From positions 735,244 to 799,243 of the forward strand of contig NC_015681.1 of assembly GCF_000217795.1 (NCBI RefSeq): a stretch of DNA of 64,000 bases, written 5' to 3'. The notes beneath the pieces are model-generated. The model did not search any database. It saw nothing but the letters and a program-made list of their open reading frames with translations, and had not been told where the DNA came from. Source of the DNA: Thermodesulfatator indicus DSM 15286 (GTDB lineage Bacteria; Desulfobacterota; Thermodesulfobacteria; Thermodesulfobacteriales; Thermodesulfatatoraceae). A program made the position numbers and the translations under genes. Shown piece by piece: positions 17,008 to 25,151 of the stretch (positions within the stretch are counted from its first letter, which is position 1; each line of letters begins with the position of its first letter).

Positions 17008-18125
17008 AAGGCCTCCTGGTAAAAAGCCGCTATGGCCGCAGCTATCTTTTCCTGGTCCTCTTTTGAAAGGAAAGGATGCATGGGCAGGGAAATTACCTCT
17101 TGCGCAAGCCTTTCCGCCTCTCGCAATTCGCCCTGAGCATAGCCAAGGTCTTCAAAAGCTGGCTGTAAGTGAAGTGGCCGAGGGTAGTGAATAGCCGTAG
17201 GGATCCCTTTTTCAGATAAAAAATTTGCCAGCTCATCTCTTTTGGTCACGCGCAAGGTAAACTGGGCATAAACCGAATAGCATTCTTCGGGAACCTGTTG
17301 AAACTCAACTGGCAAATCTTTTAAAAGCTCACGATATCTTTTAGCCACTTCCTGGCGCAGCTCTAATTCGCGAGAGAAGTGTTTAAACTTTACCAGAAGA
17401 AGGGCGGCCTGGAGGGTATCAAGCCGCGCGTTTAAGCCCTGGTGTTGATGAAGATAACGTTCTGTCTGGCCGTGCACCCGAAGGGCCTTTATTTTTTGGG
17501 CAAGGCCCTCGTCATCAGTAAAGACCATGCCAGCGTCTCCGTAAGCCCCAAGAGGCTTGGCCGGGAAAAAAGAGGTAGCTGAGGCCACGCCAAAACTCCC
17601 TGACCTGCGCCCGGCACACTCAGCTCCTAAAGACTGGCAGGCATCTTCTATAAGCCAGAGCCCTTCCCTATCGCAAAAAGTTTCAAGCTCTGGTAAGTAA
17701 GCCGGAAGGCCAAAGAGGCTTACAGCTACCACTGCTCGCACTTGATAGCCTTTTTGGCGAGCTTTTTCCAGGGCCTCTGAAACGGTCTCAGGGGTGAGGA
17801 GAAAAGTTTCAGGATCTATATCCGCAAAGATGACCCTTGCGCCAACACGTCTTATTACCTCAGCCGTAGCCACAAAAGTAAAAGGAGTGGTAATAACGGC
17901 GTCTTGGGGGCCAAGTTCAAGGGCTTTGAGGATTAACAAAAGGGCATCTGTGCCTGAAGAAGTGCCTATAGCGTATTTAGTGCCCACAAACGAGGCCAGT
18001 TTTTCTTCAAGCTCTTTTACCTCAGGGCCAAGAATGTAGCGCCCGCTTCTTAAAACTCTTAAAGCCGCTTCTTCTAACTCTTCCTGATACAGGCGATATT
18101 GCTTTTTCAGGTCAATAAATTCCAT
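17004..18125 (-). CDS. DegT/DnrJ/EryC1/StrS sugar aminotransferase
   Basis: PLP-dependent aminotransferase (373 residues) that installs an amino group on a nucleotide-activated keto sugar. The signature GTSSGTDALLLILKAL and the internal-aldimine lysine K190 in FFPAKPLGAYGDAGMV are clear. Such enzymes give 3-amino or 4-amino sugars for surface glycans; which carbon is not decidable here. It is followed by the TIM-barrel gene with a 4-base overlap. Convergent neighbours on the left are the exosortase-type glycan genes. Confidence 0.92.
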   Translation of the reverse strand: MEFIDLKKQYRLYQEELEEAALRVLRSGRYILGPEVKELEEKLASFVGTKYAIGTSSGTDALLLILKALELGPQDAVITTPFTFVATAEVIRRVGARVIFADIDPETFLLTPETVSEALEKARQKGYQVRAVVAVSLFGLPAYLPELETFCDREGLWLIEDACQSLGAECAGRRSGSFGVASATSFFPAKPLGAYGDAGMVFTDDEGLAQKIKALRVHGQTERYLHQHQGLNARLDTLQAALLLVKFKHFSRELELRQEVAKRYRELLKDLPVEFQQVPEECYSVYAQFTLRVTKRDELANFLSEKGIPTAIHYPRPLHLQPAFEDLGYAQGELREAERLAQEVISLPMHPFLSKEDQEKIAAAIAAFYQEAL

Positions 18126-18268
18126 GGCCTCATAATTTACTACCTGGGAAAAATTTTTCTAGAAAATTTTCTGCTAGGCCCAATAATCTGACTCTTTGTG
18201 GTGTTTGGGATAGGTTGGAAGAAAAGCTCTTTGGAAAAAGAAGAGAGGACCACAATAGCCGAAGGAAG

Positions 18269-19789
18269 CTAAACCGCACCTTCTCTTTTGAGAACTACTT
18301 TTATAGTTTTGACAAGAATAATGAAATCTAACCACAAACTCCAGTTAAGTACATACCAAACGTCCATTTTTAGCCGGTCTTTAAAAGTCAAATTATTTCT
18401 TCCACTAACCTGCCATAATCCAGTTATACCTGGTCTAGTCAGAAGAATCAGACTTTGATATTGGGCTAGATTTTCTTTTTCTCTTGGTAAGTATGGCCTC
18501 GGTCCGACCAAAGACATATCTCCCTTAATAACATTAAAAATTTGGGGTAATTCATCTAAAGAAGTTTTTCTTAAAAATTTACCCACTCTAGTTACCCTCG
18601 GGTCAAAAGTTTTTAATTTTTTAAATAAAATCCACTCCTCACGTGCTTCCGGGTTTTTTAACAAATATTCTTCTAACATCTGATCGGCATTCTCATACAT
18701 ACTACGAAATTTGTACACTTTTATAGGTTTACCAAAACGACCTATTCTTTCATGGACAAAAAGAACTGGACCAGGAGAATCTAATTTGATTAGCAATGCA
18801 ATAACTGCCATTATAGGTAAAAGAATAGGCAAAAGTAAAAAAGACAAAATGCAATCTATCAGTCTTTTAAGTAATCGATTTGTGGGAGACTTTAGATTGT
18901 TTTTTACTTTGATAAGAAACAATTTTTCGTTGAAAAGAGTCTGTGTTTCTGTATTTAACATACCAAAATTAGCAAGTTCAGGGATAATACACACTTCTTT
19001 CACAAGATTCTGAACGTTGCTAAGAATACTGGAAAGATGACCATTAGGAAAAGCATTACTATTTACAAAAATGGTATCTACTTTTAAAAAAGAAATAAAC
19101 TTTGTAAGCTGTTTTAATGGAGAATATACCTTTACTCCATTAATTACTTTATTTTGATAAATAACATTATCATCCAACAAACCAACTACTTGATAACCTA
19201 AAAAAGAGTCATTAGAAAGAGATTTAATAAGTTTTTCCACTCCTTCAGAAACTCCAAGTATAAGAACTTTTCTTCGATAACGAGTAAAGTGAAAAAGCAA
19301 AATTTTAAGAAAGTAACGAAATAACGGAAAAATCAAAAAAGAGGAAACAAACATCAAACCAAGTGCGAGACGGCTTACCTGAGGGCCCAATTTTTTAATA
19401 AAAATTAAAGTAAAGATGGCTAAAAAAGCTAATATCAAAGCTCGGAAAATTTCTCTTGTCTCTTCCCAAAAACACAATCTTCGGTCATAAAGACGCTGAT
19501 ATATCATGAAGAGCGGAAAAGGCAGGAATAGCCACCAATTAGCAAAAATAAAAAATCCCTGGCTTAGAGAGTATGCAGGTATAGCATGAAAAAAATCACC
19601 CAATAAAATACGAATAAAAATAGCTATAAAAAATGAAGCGAACAAAGCCAAAATATCTGTCAAAAATAAAAACAAATAGTAATCAAGAGGGTCAGCAAGC
19701 CTAGGGAAAGTTTGCTGACGAGAAACGGATATACCCTTTAAAGAAGAGCTATATCTTTCTACTTCTTCTTTTAATGATAATCCTTTCAC
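18269..19789 (-). CDS. Polyprenyl-phosphate sugar-1-phosphate transferase (initiating)
   Basis: A 506-residue WbaP/WcaJ-type protein that starts glycan assembly by moving a sugar-1-phosphate onto undecaprenyl phosphate. It has four or five membrane segments (40-170), a Rossmann-like CoA-binding-type domain (170-290) and the catalytic domain starting KRLIDCILSFLLLPILLP, with SPGPVLFVHERIGRFGKPIKVYKFRSM and DELPQIFNVIKGDMSLVGPRP. Clearly AT-richer than the adjacent DegT gene, which suggests separate origin. It could initiate either the exosortase-type or the O-antigen-type glycan. Confidence 0.92.
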   Translation of the reverse strand: MKGLSLKEEVERYSSSLKGISVSRQQTFPRLADPLDYYLFLFLTDILALFASFFIAIFIRILLGDFFHAIPAYSLSQGFFIFANWWLFLPFPLFMIYQRLYDRRLCFWEETREIFRALILAFLAIFTLIFIKKLGPQVSRLALGLMFVSSFLIFPLFRYFLKILLFHFTRYRRKVLILGVSEGVEKLIKSLSNDSFLGYQVVGLLDDNVIYQNKVINGVKVYSPLKQLTKFISFLKVDTIFVNSNAFPNGHLSSILSNVQNLVKEVCIIPELANFGMLNTETQTLFNEKLFLIKVKNNLKSPTNRLLKRLIDCILSFLLLPILLPIMAVIALLIKLDSPGPVLFVHERIGRFGKPIKVYKFRSMYENADQMLEEYLLKNPEAREEWILFKKLKTFDPRVTRVGKFLRKTSLDELPQIFNVIKGDMSLVGPRPYLPREKENLAQYQSLILLTRPGITGLWQVSGRNNLTFKDRLKMDVWYVLNWSLWLDFIILVKTIKVVLKREGAV

Positions 19790-19971
19790 CTACCACCCCA
19801 GAAGATATTAACAAAAAATATACAGTTTATTTTTCTTCAAGCAAGCCTAATTTCAGCAAATCATAAAATGGTGCTCCGAAGGTGATATAAACCCATGTGT
19901 TCAAGATTTTTTTCCTAAGAAAATGACTTGATAAGAAGTTGGGCTAAACCCAGGAAGACTGCGAAGCAGTC

Positions 19972-21519
19972 TCATAAAACCTCTTCCCACTCAAAGCCTA
20001 CGATATTGCGTTCTTTTTGGCTGAACTCAATCCCTATAAGATAAATCTTCCCGCACCCTGTAAGATACTTTTCGTGATACTTCTTGGCTTTTAGTTGCTC
20101 AAGGGCTCTTCCCTCCGGCTCTATCTCCACCACCTTAAATTCAAACAAATAACACCTATCCTCAAATCTTACCGCCATATCTAGCCGGCCTTTACTCGTA
20201 GACTCTTCTACTCTTACATCTAAGCCCAAGGCCGCAAAGTAGGCGTAAAACACACTGGCGTAAAATCCTTCGTAGCGATGCAACTCCGTCTTACGATACC
20301 AGTCATGTGGTATGCCCGCAAAAATGGCCTTAAAGACTTCCAGCAGCAAAGGAACATCGCCACTTATGAGAATTCTGGCAAGTTTAGTTTTGTTATGCGT
20401 TTTGGTGGAAATGTCTTCAAATATATAGTTTAGCACATGGTCTGCCAGGGCTTTTTTAACCTCTATGTTCGGATACTTGAGTTTGTAAACTGCTTCGCCA
20501 GGAAGAAGCTCTATTTTTTCGGCTATAGTGAGATAACCGGTTTGGAAAAGAAGGGTCTCAAGTTTTATGTTTTCAACTTCAAAGCTTTCAATGAGTTCTT
20601 CTCCCGCTTCAAGGTTCTCCAGGTCAGGCAGGCAGTAGCGTTTTTCAAATAGGAGCTTGATGAGAAAAGTGGGCGTGCCGGTCTCAAACCAGTAGGGCCT
20701 GAAGATCTTTTCCCTCAGGAAAAGCAAAATATCAAAAGGGTTATAAACGGGCTCTCCTAGCCAGGAGTAGCCATTATACCAGCGGCGGACTTCGTCTAAA
20801 TCAACCCCTTCAAGACGATCGGCAAAGACTGTTTCAAATTCGCTTTGCGTGTAACCGCAAATGGTGGCAAAAGATGGCGAGATAGTTATGTCTTCAAGGT
20901 TGTTCAGACCAGAAAAGAGAGAGACCTTGCTGAACTTGGTAACACCGGTGATGAAGACGAACTTAAGATACGGGTCAGCATCTTTTAAGACCGAGTAGAA
21001 GTTTTTAAGTTCCTCGCGTATTTCGGTAGCAGTTTCTGTTTTGTTTATATTGTCAAGGATTGGTTTGTCGTATTCGTCTATGAGGACTACTACTTTTTGA
21101 CCGCACTTTTGGTAGAGGGTTTTAATGAGTTCCATAAAACGATCTTTAATATTTGAATACTGTAAATTGAGTTGGTAGTCTTTTTCGTGTTCTTTAATAA
21201 TTACTCTTTCGGTTTCCTGGAGTTCCTGCACACTCCTATGTACCCCGCTACCAAACGAAATGTAAATAACCGGATATTTAATGCTCCAATCCCAATTATC
21301 CTCTAAGTAAAGGCCCTCAAAAAGTTCCCTTTTGGCTAAAAAGGCCTGGCGTAAGGTGTCAAGAAATAGGCTTTTACCAAAACGCCGCGGACGAGAAAGA
21401 AAATAATATTCTCCTTCTTCAACCAGTTTTTTAACAAACCGGGTTTTGTCAACATAGTAATAATTTTCCGTACGAATTTTTTCAAAACTCTGAATACCTA
21501 CAGGAAGCTTTTTCTTCAT
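19972..21519 (-). CDS. AAA-ATPase with PD-(D/E)XK nuclease domain, copy 1
   Basis: A 515-residue protein of the predicted AAA-ATPase plus C-terminal PDDEXK_9 (DUF1703) architecture. The P-loop region is FLSRPRRFGKSLFLDTL (about 40-55), Walker B VVVLIDEYDKP (about 145), and the nuclease-like motif GRLDMAVRFEDRCYLFEFKVVE lies near 445-465. Function of the family is unknown. A second copy lies at 25152-26699; proteins are almost identical except residues about 93-138. AGACTGCGAAGCAGTCT just before the 3' end forms a perfect 7-bp hairpin. A -10 box lies six bases before the ATG. Confidence 0.9.
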   Translation of the reverse strand: MKKKLPVGIQSFEKIRTENYYYVDKTRFVKKLVEEGEYYFLSRPRRFGKSLFLDTLRQAFLAKRELFEGLYLEDNWDWSIKYPVIYISFGSGVHRSVQELQETERVIIKEHEKDYQLNLQYSNIKDRFMELIKTLYQKCGQKVVVLIDEYDKPILDNINKTETATEIREELKNFYSVLKDADPYLKFVFITGVTKFSKVSLFSGLNNLEDITISPSFATICGYTQSEFETVFADRLEGVDLDEVRRWYNGYSWLGEPVYNPFDILLFLREKIFRPYWFETGTPTFLIKLLFEKRYCLPDLENLEAGEELIESFEVENIKLETLLFQTGYLTIAEKIELLPGEAVYKLKYPNIEVKKALADHVLNYIFEDISTKTHNKTKLARILISGDVPLLLEVFKAIFAGIPHDWYRKTELHRYEGFYASVFYAYFAALGLDVRVEESTSKGRLDMAVRFEDRCYLFEFKVVEIEPEGRALEQLKAKKYHEKYLTGCGKIYLIGIEFSQKERNIVGFEWEEVL

Positions 21520-21525
21520 ACAAAC

Positions 21526-21531
21526 ATTATA
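21526..21531 (-). promoter_or_regulatory. -10 box of AAA-ATPase copy 1, probably leaderless
   Basis: On the minus strand TATAAT ends six bases before the ATG at 21519, which would put transcription start on or next to the start codon. No Shine-Dalgarno is present. The same TATAAT and flanks are repeated before copy 2 (about 26706-26711), so the duplication includes the promoter. No good -35 is visible. Confidence 0.6.
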
Positions 21532-21534
21532 ACA

Positions 21535-21574
21535 GAAAAAACTTAGTCAGGGCATGCAAGCGTGCCCTGACTAA
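21535..21574 (-). terminator. Rho-independent terminator after comEA-like gene
   Basis: A perfect 12-bp stem TTAGTCAGGGCA / TGCCCTGACTAA (21563-21574 and 21543-21554), 8-base loop, followed on the minus strand by GTTTTTTC. It starts three bases past the comEA-like stop codon and overlaps the promoter region of the AAA-ATPase. Confidence 0.9.
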
Positions 21575-21576
21575 AA

Positions 21577-21852
21577 CTAATCTTTCACCGGCTCAATGGT
21601 TACGAGAGGGCGAATCTTTTCAAGTTTTTTAGGACCAATGCCTTTTATCTCAAGTAATTCATCAACACTCTTAAATGGCCCATATTTTTCACGATACTCA
21701 ACGATGGCGGCGGCTATTTTAGGGCCAACTCCTGGTAGGTTAGCGAGTTCTTCCTGACCGGCCACATTCAAATTAATAGAACCCGCCCATGCCGAGACCA
21801 CCAGAAACACACTAAACAAAATACCCAGCCATAAACTTTTAAGCTTCCTCAT
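21577..21852 (-). CDS. ComEA-like secreted helix-hairpin-helix protein
   Basis: A 91-residue protein with a signal peptide (RKLKSLWLGILFSVFLVVSAWA) and two helix-hairpin-helix units: NVAGQEELANLPGVGPKIAAAIVEYREKYG and SVDELLEIKGIGPKKLEKI. This is the DNA-binding core of the competence protein ComEA, without the membrane anchor region of Gram-positive ComEA; similar small periplasmic proteins bind incoming DNA. ATG 21852 has AGGAGG six bases upstream and is preferred to GTG 21858. It stands alone and ends at a strong terminator. Confidence 0.9.
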   Translation of the reverse strand: MRKLKSLWLGILFSVFLVVSAWAGSINLNVAGQEELANLPGVGPKIAAAIVEYREKYGPFKSVDELLEIKGIGPKKLEKIRPLVTIEPVKD

Positions 21853-21954
21853 ACCCACCTCCTGAGTTATTTAAATAAAGTTTTCGGCCAGGAAGCGGGT
21901 TAGCTTAAATTTGGATCATTTTTTCGGTATAATTTTGCGAAACCTTTGCAAAAT

Positions 21955-22135
21955 ATCTTATTCAAGAGACTGCTTCGCCCATATGGGCTCGCAGTAACAC
22001 CTGAGAGAGTCATTGTATGGTTTCAATTTAACCCTGTCATTGCGAGGCCTCGCTAGAGGCCGAAGCAATCCCAGGGACTGCTTCGTGGCCCTACGGGCCT
22101 CCTCGCAGTGACACCTGAAAGAGTCATTGTATGGT
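21955..22135. repeat. Dispersed repeat cluster upstream of IS110 element
   Basis: Holds AGACTGCTTCGCCCATATGG, CATTGCGAGGCCTCGCTAGAGGCCGAAGCAATC-type units (22034 on), CTTCGTGGCCCTACGGGCCTCC and a duplicated GAGTCATTGTATGGTTT (22011 and 22121). The 21859-22170 gap otherwise holds only the comEA-like upstream region. Confidence 0.75.
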
Positions 22136-22169
22136 TTTAAGTAAAGGGCAAAAGCATTAAAGTAAAAAA

Positions 22170-22337
22170 GTTGGTAGGGAGGGACAGGCTGTTGAGTCAT
22201 GGAACGTTTGCTTTTTAGCAAACTGTTCGATCGCAAGATTAGCCGTCCTTCCCTGTGTTTGAACAGTATCCGGGACGTTTCCAATTACGGAAACTGTCCG
22301 TATACAAGGCTAAACCTGGAAGGACCTCCCTACCAAC
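22170..22337 (+). ncRNA. Candidate IS110 bridge RNA
   Basis: The non-coding stretch just before the IS110 transposase is framed by a perfect 13-bp inverted repeat, GTTGGTAGGGAGG (22170-22182) and CCTCCCTACCAAC (22325-22337). Inside are two sister hairpins with near-identical stems: GAACGTTTGC / GCAAACTGTTC (22202-22228) and GGACGTTTCC / GGAAACTGTCC (22273-22299), and TTAGCC / GGCTAA (22239-22244, 22308-22313). IS110-group elements encode a structured bridge RNA in their left non-coding end that pairs with donor and target DNA. Position, length (168 nt) and folding fit; guide loops cannot be assigned from one copy. A 60-codon reading across it is not believed. Confidence 0.7.
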
Positions 22338-22377
22338 AATCTTTATTTTATCTCAAAGAAAGGAGAATTGAAGACCT

Positions 22378-23346
22378 ATGAAAAATTTATCTTTTCTTGG
22401 GGTGGATGTGGCCAAGGATACATTGGTTATTTTTGATGGCCAGAAGGTTTACGAGTTTCAAAATGAAAGGGGTTTAAAGAAATTTAAGAGGAAGTTTTTT
22501 AAGAAGAAAGAAGACAGGAAGAAAAGGGTGGTGATATACGAGCCCACAGGGCCATATTCGGTATTTCTGGAGGAGTTCTGTGCTACGAATATGATAAAAG
22601 TAGTATCCATTAACCCCAGAAAAGTCCCCCGTTTAAGAGAAGTATTAGGTCATAGAGCAAAAACAGATAATCTTGATGCGAAACTGTTATACGAATATCA
22701 CAAGATAGTTAGCGAAGAAGAGATCAAAGAAATAGAATATAACGAAAATTTAGAGAAATTATCTTTATTGTTAAGTGAGTATCAATTACTTCAAAATATA
22801 GAAAACAAGTTATCTAATTTTCTAGAGTATTTAGATAGAGTACCAGTAGATAGTAAAGAAAGCAAAAAACACATACAGAAAAACTTAGAAGAAACAAGGC
22901 AGAGGCTTCAGAAGATAAAGAAAGAGATGGAGGAATTAGTAAATAAAGATGACGACATAAACAAAGGGGTTAAAGAAATAGAGAAAGTTAAAGGTATAGG
23001 GAAGATGATAGCGACATATTGTTACATCTTTTTTCGGAAGAGGCGGATAAGAAACCGGCGGGAGGTAGTAGCTCTAGCAGGATTGGACCCGGAAGTAAAG
23101 GAATCTGGTAAGAGGAAGCTGGTAACCAGGATAAGCAAGAAAGGGGATAATAGGTTAAGGAGTTTGCTTTTTATGGGGGCGCTTAGTGCCATAAGATGTA
23201 AAGAAGGGGGACTAAAAGAGTATTACGAAAGTTTGATAAAGAGAGGAAAACCGAAGAAAGTGGCCATAATAGCCTGTGCCAGAAAATTATTGATATTTGC
23301 TTTCTATAATTACAAAAAATGGCAAATGGAAGCTCAAAGTGCTTGA
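22378..23346 (+). CDS. IS110-family transposase (DEDD recombinase)
   Basis: A 322-residue IS110-type recombinase. The RuvC-like DEDD residues are D10 (LGVDVAKD), E55 (IYEPTGPY), D97 and D100 (HRAKTDNLDAKLL); a coiled, charged linker (about 120-200) leads to the Tnp_20 domain with KVKGIGKMIA and ALAGLDPEVKESGKRK...RLRSLLFMGALSAI, which holds the conserved serine region. Length is normal and no frameshift is seen, so it may be active. AAAGGAGAATTG precedes the ATG. The bridge RNA candidate lies directly upstream, as in the IS110 subgroup. Terminal inverted repeats are not expected in this family and element ends could not be fixed. Confidence 0.93.
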   Translation: MKNLSFLGVDVAKDTLVIFDGQKVYEFQNERGLKKFKRKFFKKKEDRKKRVVIYEPTGPYSVFLEEFCATNMIKVVSINPRKVPRLREVLGHRAKTDNLDAKLLYEYHKIVSEEEIKEIEYNENLEKLSLLLSEYQLLQNIENKLSNFLEYLDRVPVDSKESKKHIQKNLEETRQRLQKIKKEMEELVNKDDDINKGVKEIEKVKGIGKMIATYCYIFFRKRRIRNRREVVALAGLDPEVKESGKRKLVTRISKKGDNRLRSLLFMGALSAIRCKEGGLKEYYESLIKRGKPKKVAIIACARKLLIFAFYNYKKWQMEAQSA

Positions 23347-23354
23347 CAAAAACC

Positions 23355-23800
23355 ACAGTATCTTGCGAGGGTGCGCCAGCAGCCGAAGCAATCTCTGTTG
23401 CGAAGCGCTAAGCGCTAAGCGCTGTGGCGATCAATCTATATTTTCCTTAATTTTGCAAAGATCTCTTCGCAAACAACGCTTTATCCAGGCATTCTTTCGC
23501 AATAACAGACGAAGAATGAAAAGTGAAAACTTAGAAATACCTGTTAACCATTAACCATTCGCCAGCTACTATCTCGTCACTACGAGGAGCCGTCCAGGGA
23601 GACCCCTTCACTGCGCTCAGGACAGACGAAGCAGTCTCTGAGTCATTACCAGCAACCATCTGCTATAAGCCATTCTCACATTTGTCACTACAAGCGAAGC
23701 GAAGTAGTCCCGAGATTCCAGATTCCTTCGCTTTGCTCGGGGCAGGGACGGCTTCGGCCTCTAACGAGGCCTCGCCATAACATGAAAAGTTAATTTTTAA
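23355..23800. repeat. Repeat cluster between IS110 gene and DUF4143 ATPase
   Basis: Holds tandem GCGCTAA units (AAGCGCTAAGCGCTAAGCGC at 23406), then a block beginning CTTCGCAAACAACGCTTTATCC (23467) through GAAGAATGAAAAGTGAAAA, GTTAACCATTAACCATTCGC and CAGCTACTATCTCGTCACTA that is shared with 28761-28915, and palindromic GCGAAGCGAAGTAGTC and GAGGCCTCG units. No gene is seen in 23347-23860. Confidence 0.75.
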
Positions 23801-23860
23801 AAACTAGTTGATAATTTTCCGAGAATTTGCTAATTTTTCGAAAAAATCTCGGAGTTTTTC

Positions 23861-25093
23861 ATGACCAAAAATAAAATACTCAAGCGAGATATAATAGACA
23901 ATCTGCTAAAAAATATTTCCAACGATTATATCCTGATAATAGTTGGAGCCAGGCAAACTGGCAAAACTTCTGTCCTTCTATATCTACAGAATCTACTCGG
24001 TAAAAAAGAAGCTGTTTCTTATCTTTCTCTAGAAGATCCGACTTTGCTATCACTTCTCAATGAACATCCCCATGATTTGTTTGACATAATTGGCCCAGTC
24101 ACTGAAAGACATATTGTTTTAATTGATGAAATCCAATATCTAAAAGATCCTTCAAATTTTTTAAAGTATCATTACGATTTTAATCGCGATAAACTCAAAC
24201 TTATCGTAACAGGCTCTTCTGCTTTTTATATTGACCAAAAATTCAAAGATTCCCTAGCTGGTAGAAAAAGAATTTTCTTATTAAAACCACTGAGCTTAAA
24301 AGAAGTTCTTTACTTTAAAAGTATAAAAATTCCCAATTTACACATAAATAGAGATGAATATATTTCTTATCCTTTACTATATAGAGATAAAATAGCCGGC
24401 ACCATAAAAGAAATGCTGATATATGGTTCATATCCAGCAGTTGTTCTTGAAAATAACAGTGAAGAAAAGAGAACAATCCTTTACGAACTTGTTAGCTCTT
24501 ATACTAAAAAAGATATACTGGAAAGTGGTCTTACTTCTCAAGAGGAATATTTTTTATTTTTGAAAATTTTGGCCTCACAAATAGGAAGCTTAGTTAATTT
24601 GTCAGAGATAGCCTCTACTCTAAGGATATCCCGTTACAAGATAGATAAATTTGTTTCCATTGCTTTAAAATGTTTTCATCTTTATCGTATTCGTCCTTTT
24701 TTTAAAAATGTTCGCAAAGAATTATCCAAAACTCCTAAATTTTATTTTTTTGATTGTGGTTTAAGAAACGCCTTGCTAAATAATTTTGAACTTTTGAATA
24801 CCCGCCAGGACACCGGCCAGTTATTTGAAAATTTCGTTTTTAATTTTTTGGGAGATCTTTTTGGTTATGAAAATATCCAGTTTTGGCGCACTAAAGACAA
24901 AAATGAAATAGACTTCATAGTTGAACAGAAAAGGGCTGTTGAAGCCAAATACAGCGACAGTTCTATCAAATTAGGCCGTTATCGTTATTTTTTAGAAAAA
25001 TATAATCTGCCTTTACACTTTCTAATTTTTAAGAGAAGTAGTACCTCTCGTCTAGATAAAGACCCACGTCTAAAATTCATATTTTTTACTTGA
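23861..25093 (+). CDS. ATP-binding protein, AAA_14/DUF4143 family
   Basis: A 410-residue P-loop protein: Walker A IVGARQTGKTSVLLYL (about 28-43), Walker B HIVLIDEIQYLKDP (about 85), sensor region LIVTGSSAF, and a C-terminal DUF4143 part with FFDCGLRNALLNNF and FENFVFNFL followed by FWRTKDKNEIDFIVEQKRAVEAKYS, a PD-(D/E)XK-like core (E..D..EAK). Such ATPases are common, mobile and functionally undefined. Base composition is AT-rich. It stands alone between repeat DNA and the second AAA-ATPase copy. Confidence 0.9.
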   Translation: MTKNKILKRDIIDNLLKNISNDYILIIVGARQTGKTSVLLYLQNLLGKKEAVSYLSLEDPTLLSLLNEHPHDLFDIIGPVTERHIVLIDEIQYLKDPSNFLKYHYDFNRDKLKLIVTGSSAFYIDQKFKDSLAGRKRIFLLKPLSLKEVLYFKSIKIPNLHINRDEYISYPLLYRDKIAGTIKEMLIYGSYPAVVLENNSEEKRTILYELVSSYTKKDILESGLTSQEEYFLFLKILASQIGSLVNLSEIASTLRISRYKIDKFVSIALKCFHLYRIRPFFKNVRKELSKTPKFYFFDCGLRNALLNNFELLNTRQDTGQLFENFVFNFLGDLFGYENIQFWRTKDKNEIDFIVEQKRAVEAKYSDSSIKLGRYRYFLEKYNLPLHFLIFKRSSTSRLDKDPRLKFIFFT

Positions 25094-25151
25094 TGCGTTG
25101 TTTCTACGCGGGGCGATATGTTACCAAGTCATCTAAACAAGAGAATCTATC

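Noticed and set aside
19945-19975. Terminator after AAA-ATPase copy 1
   Set aside because: AGACTGCGAAGCAGTCT forms a hairpin but is a dispersed-repeat fragment and no T-run follows on the minus strand.
21958-22284. 108-codon minus-strand reading with Cys/Arg-rich sequence
   Set aside because: It translates dispersed repeat units (CHCEEARRATKQSL-type peptides) and overlaps the bridge RNA candidate.
22199-22381. 60-codon reading just before the IS110 transposase
   Set aside because: It lies across the perfectly paired, structured non-coding region and has no ribosome site or recognisable protein features; the RNA explanation is better.
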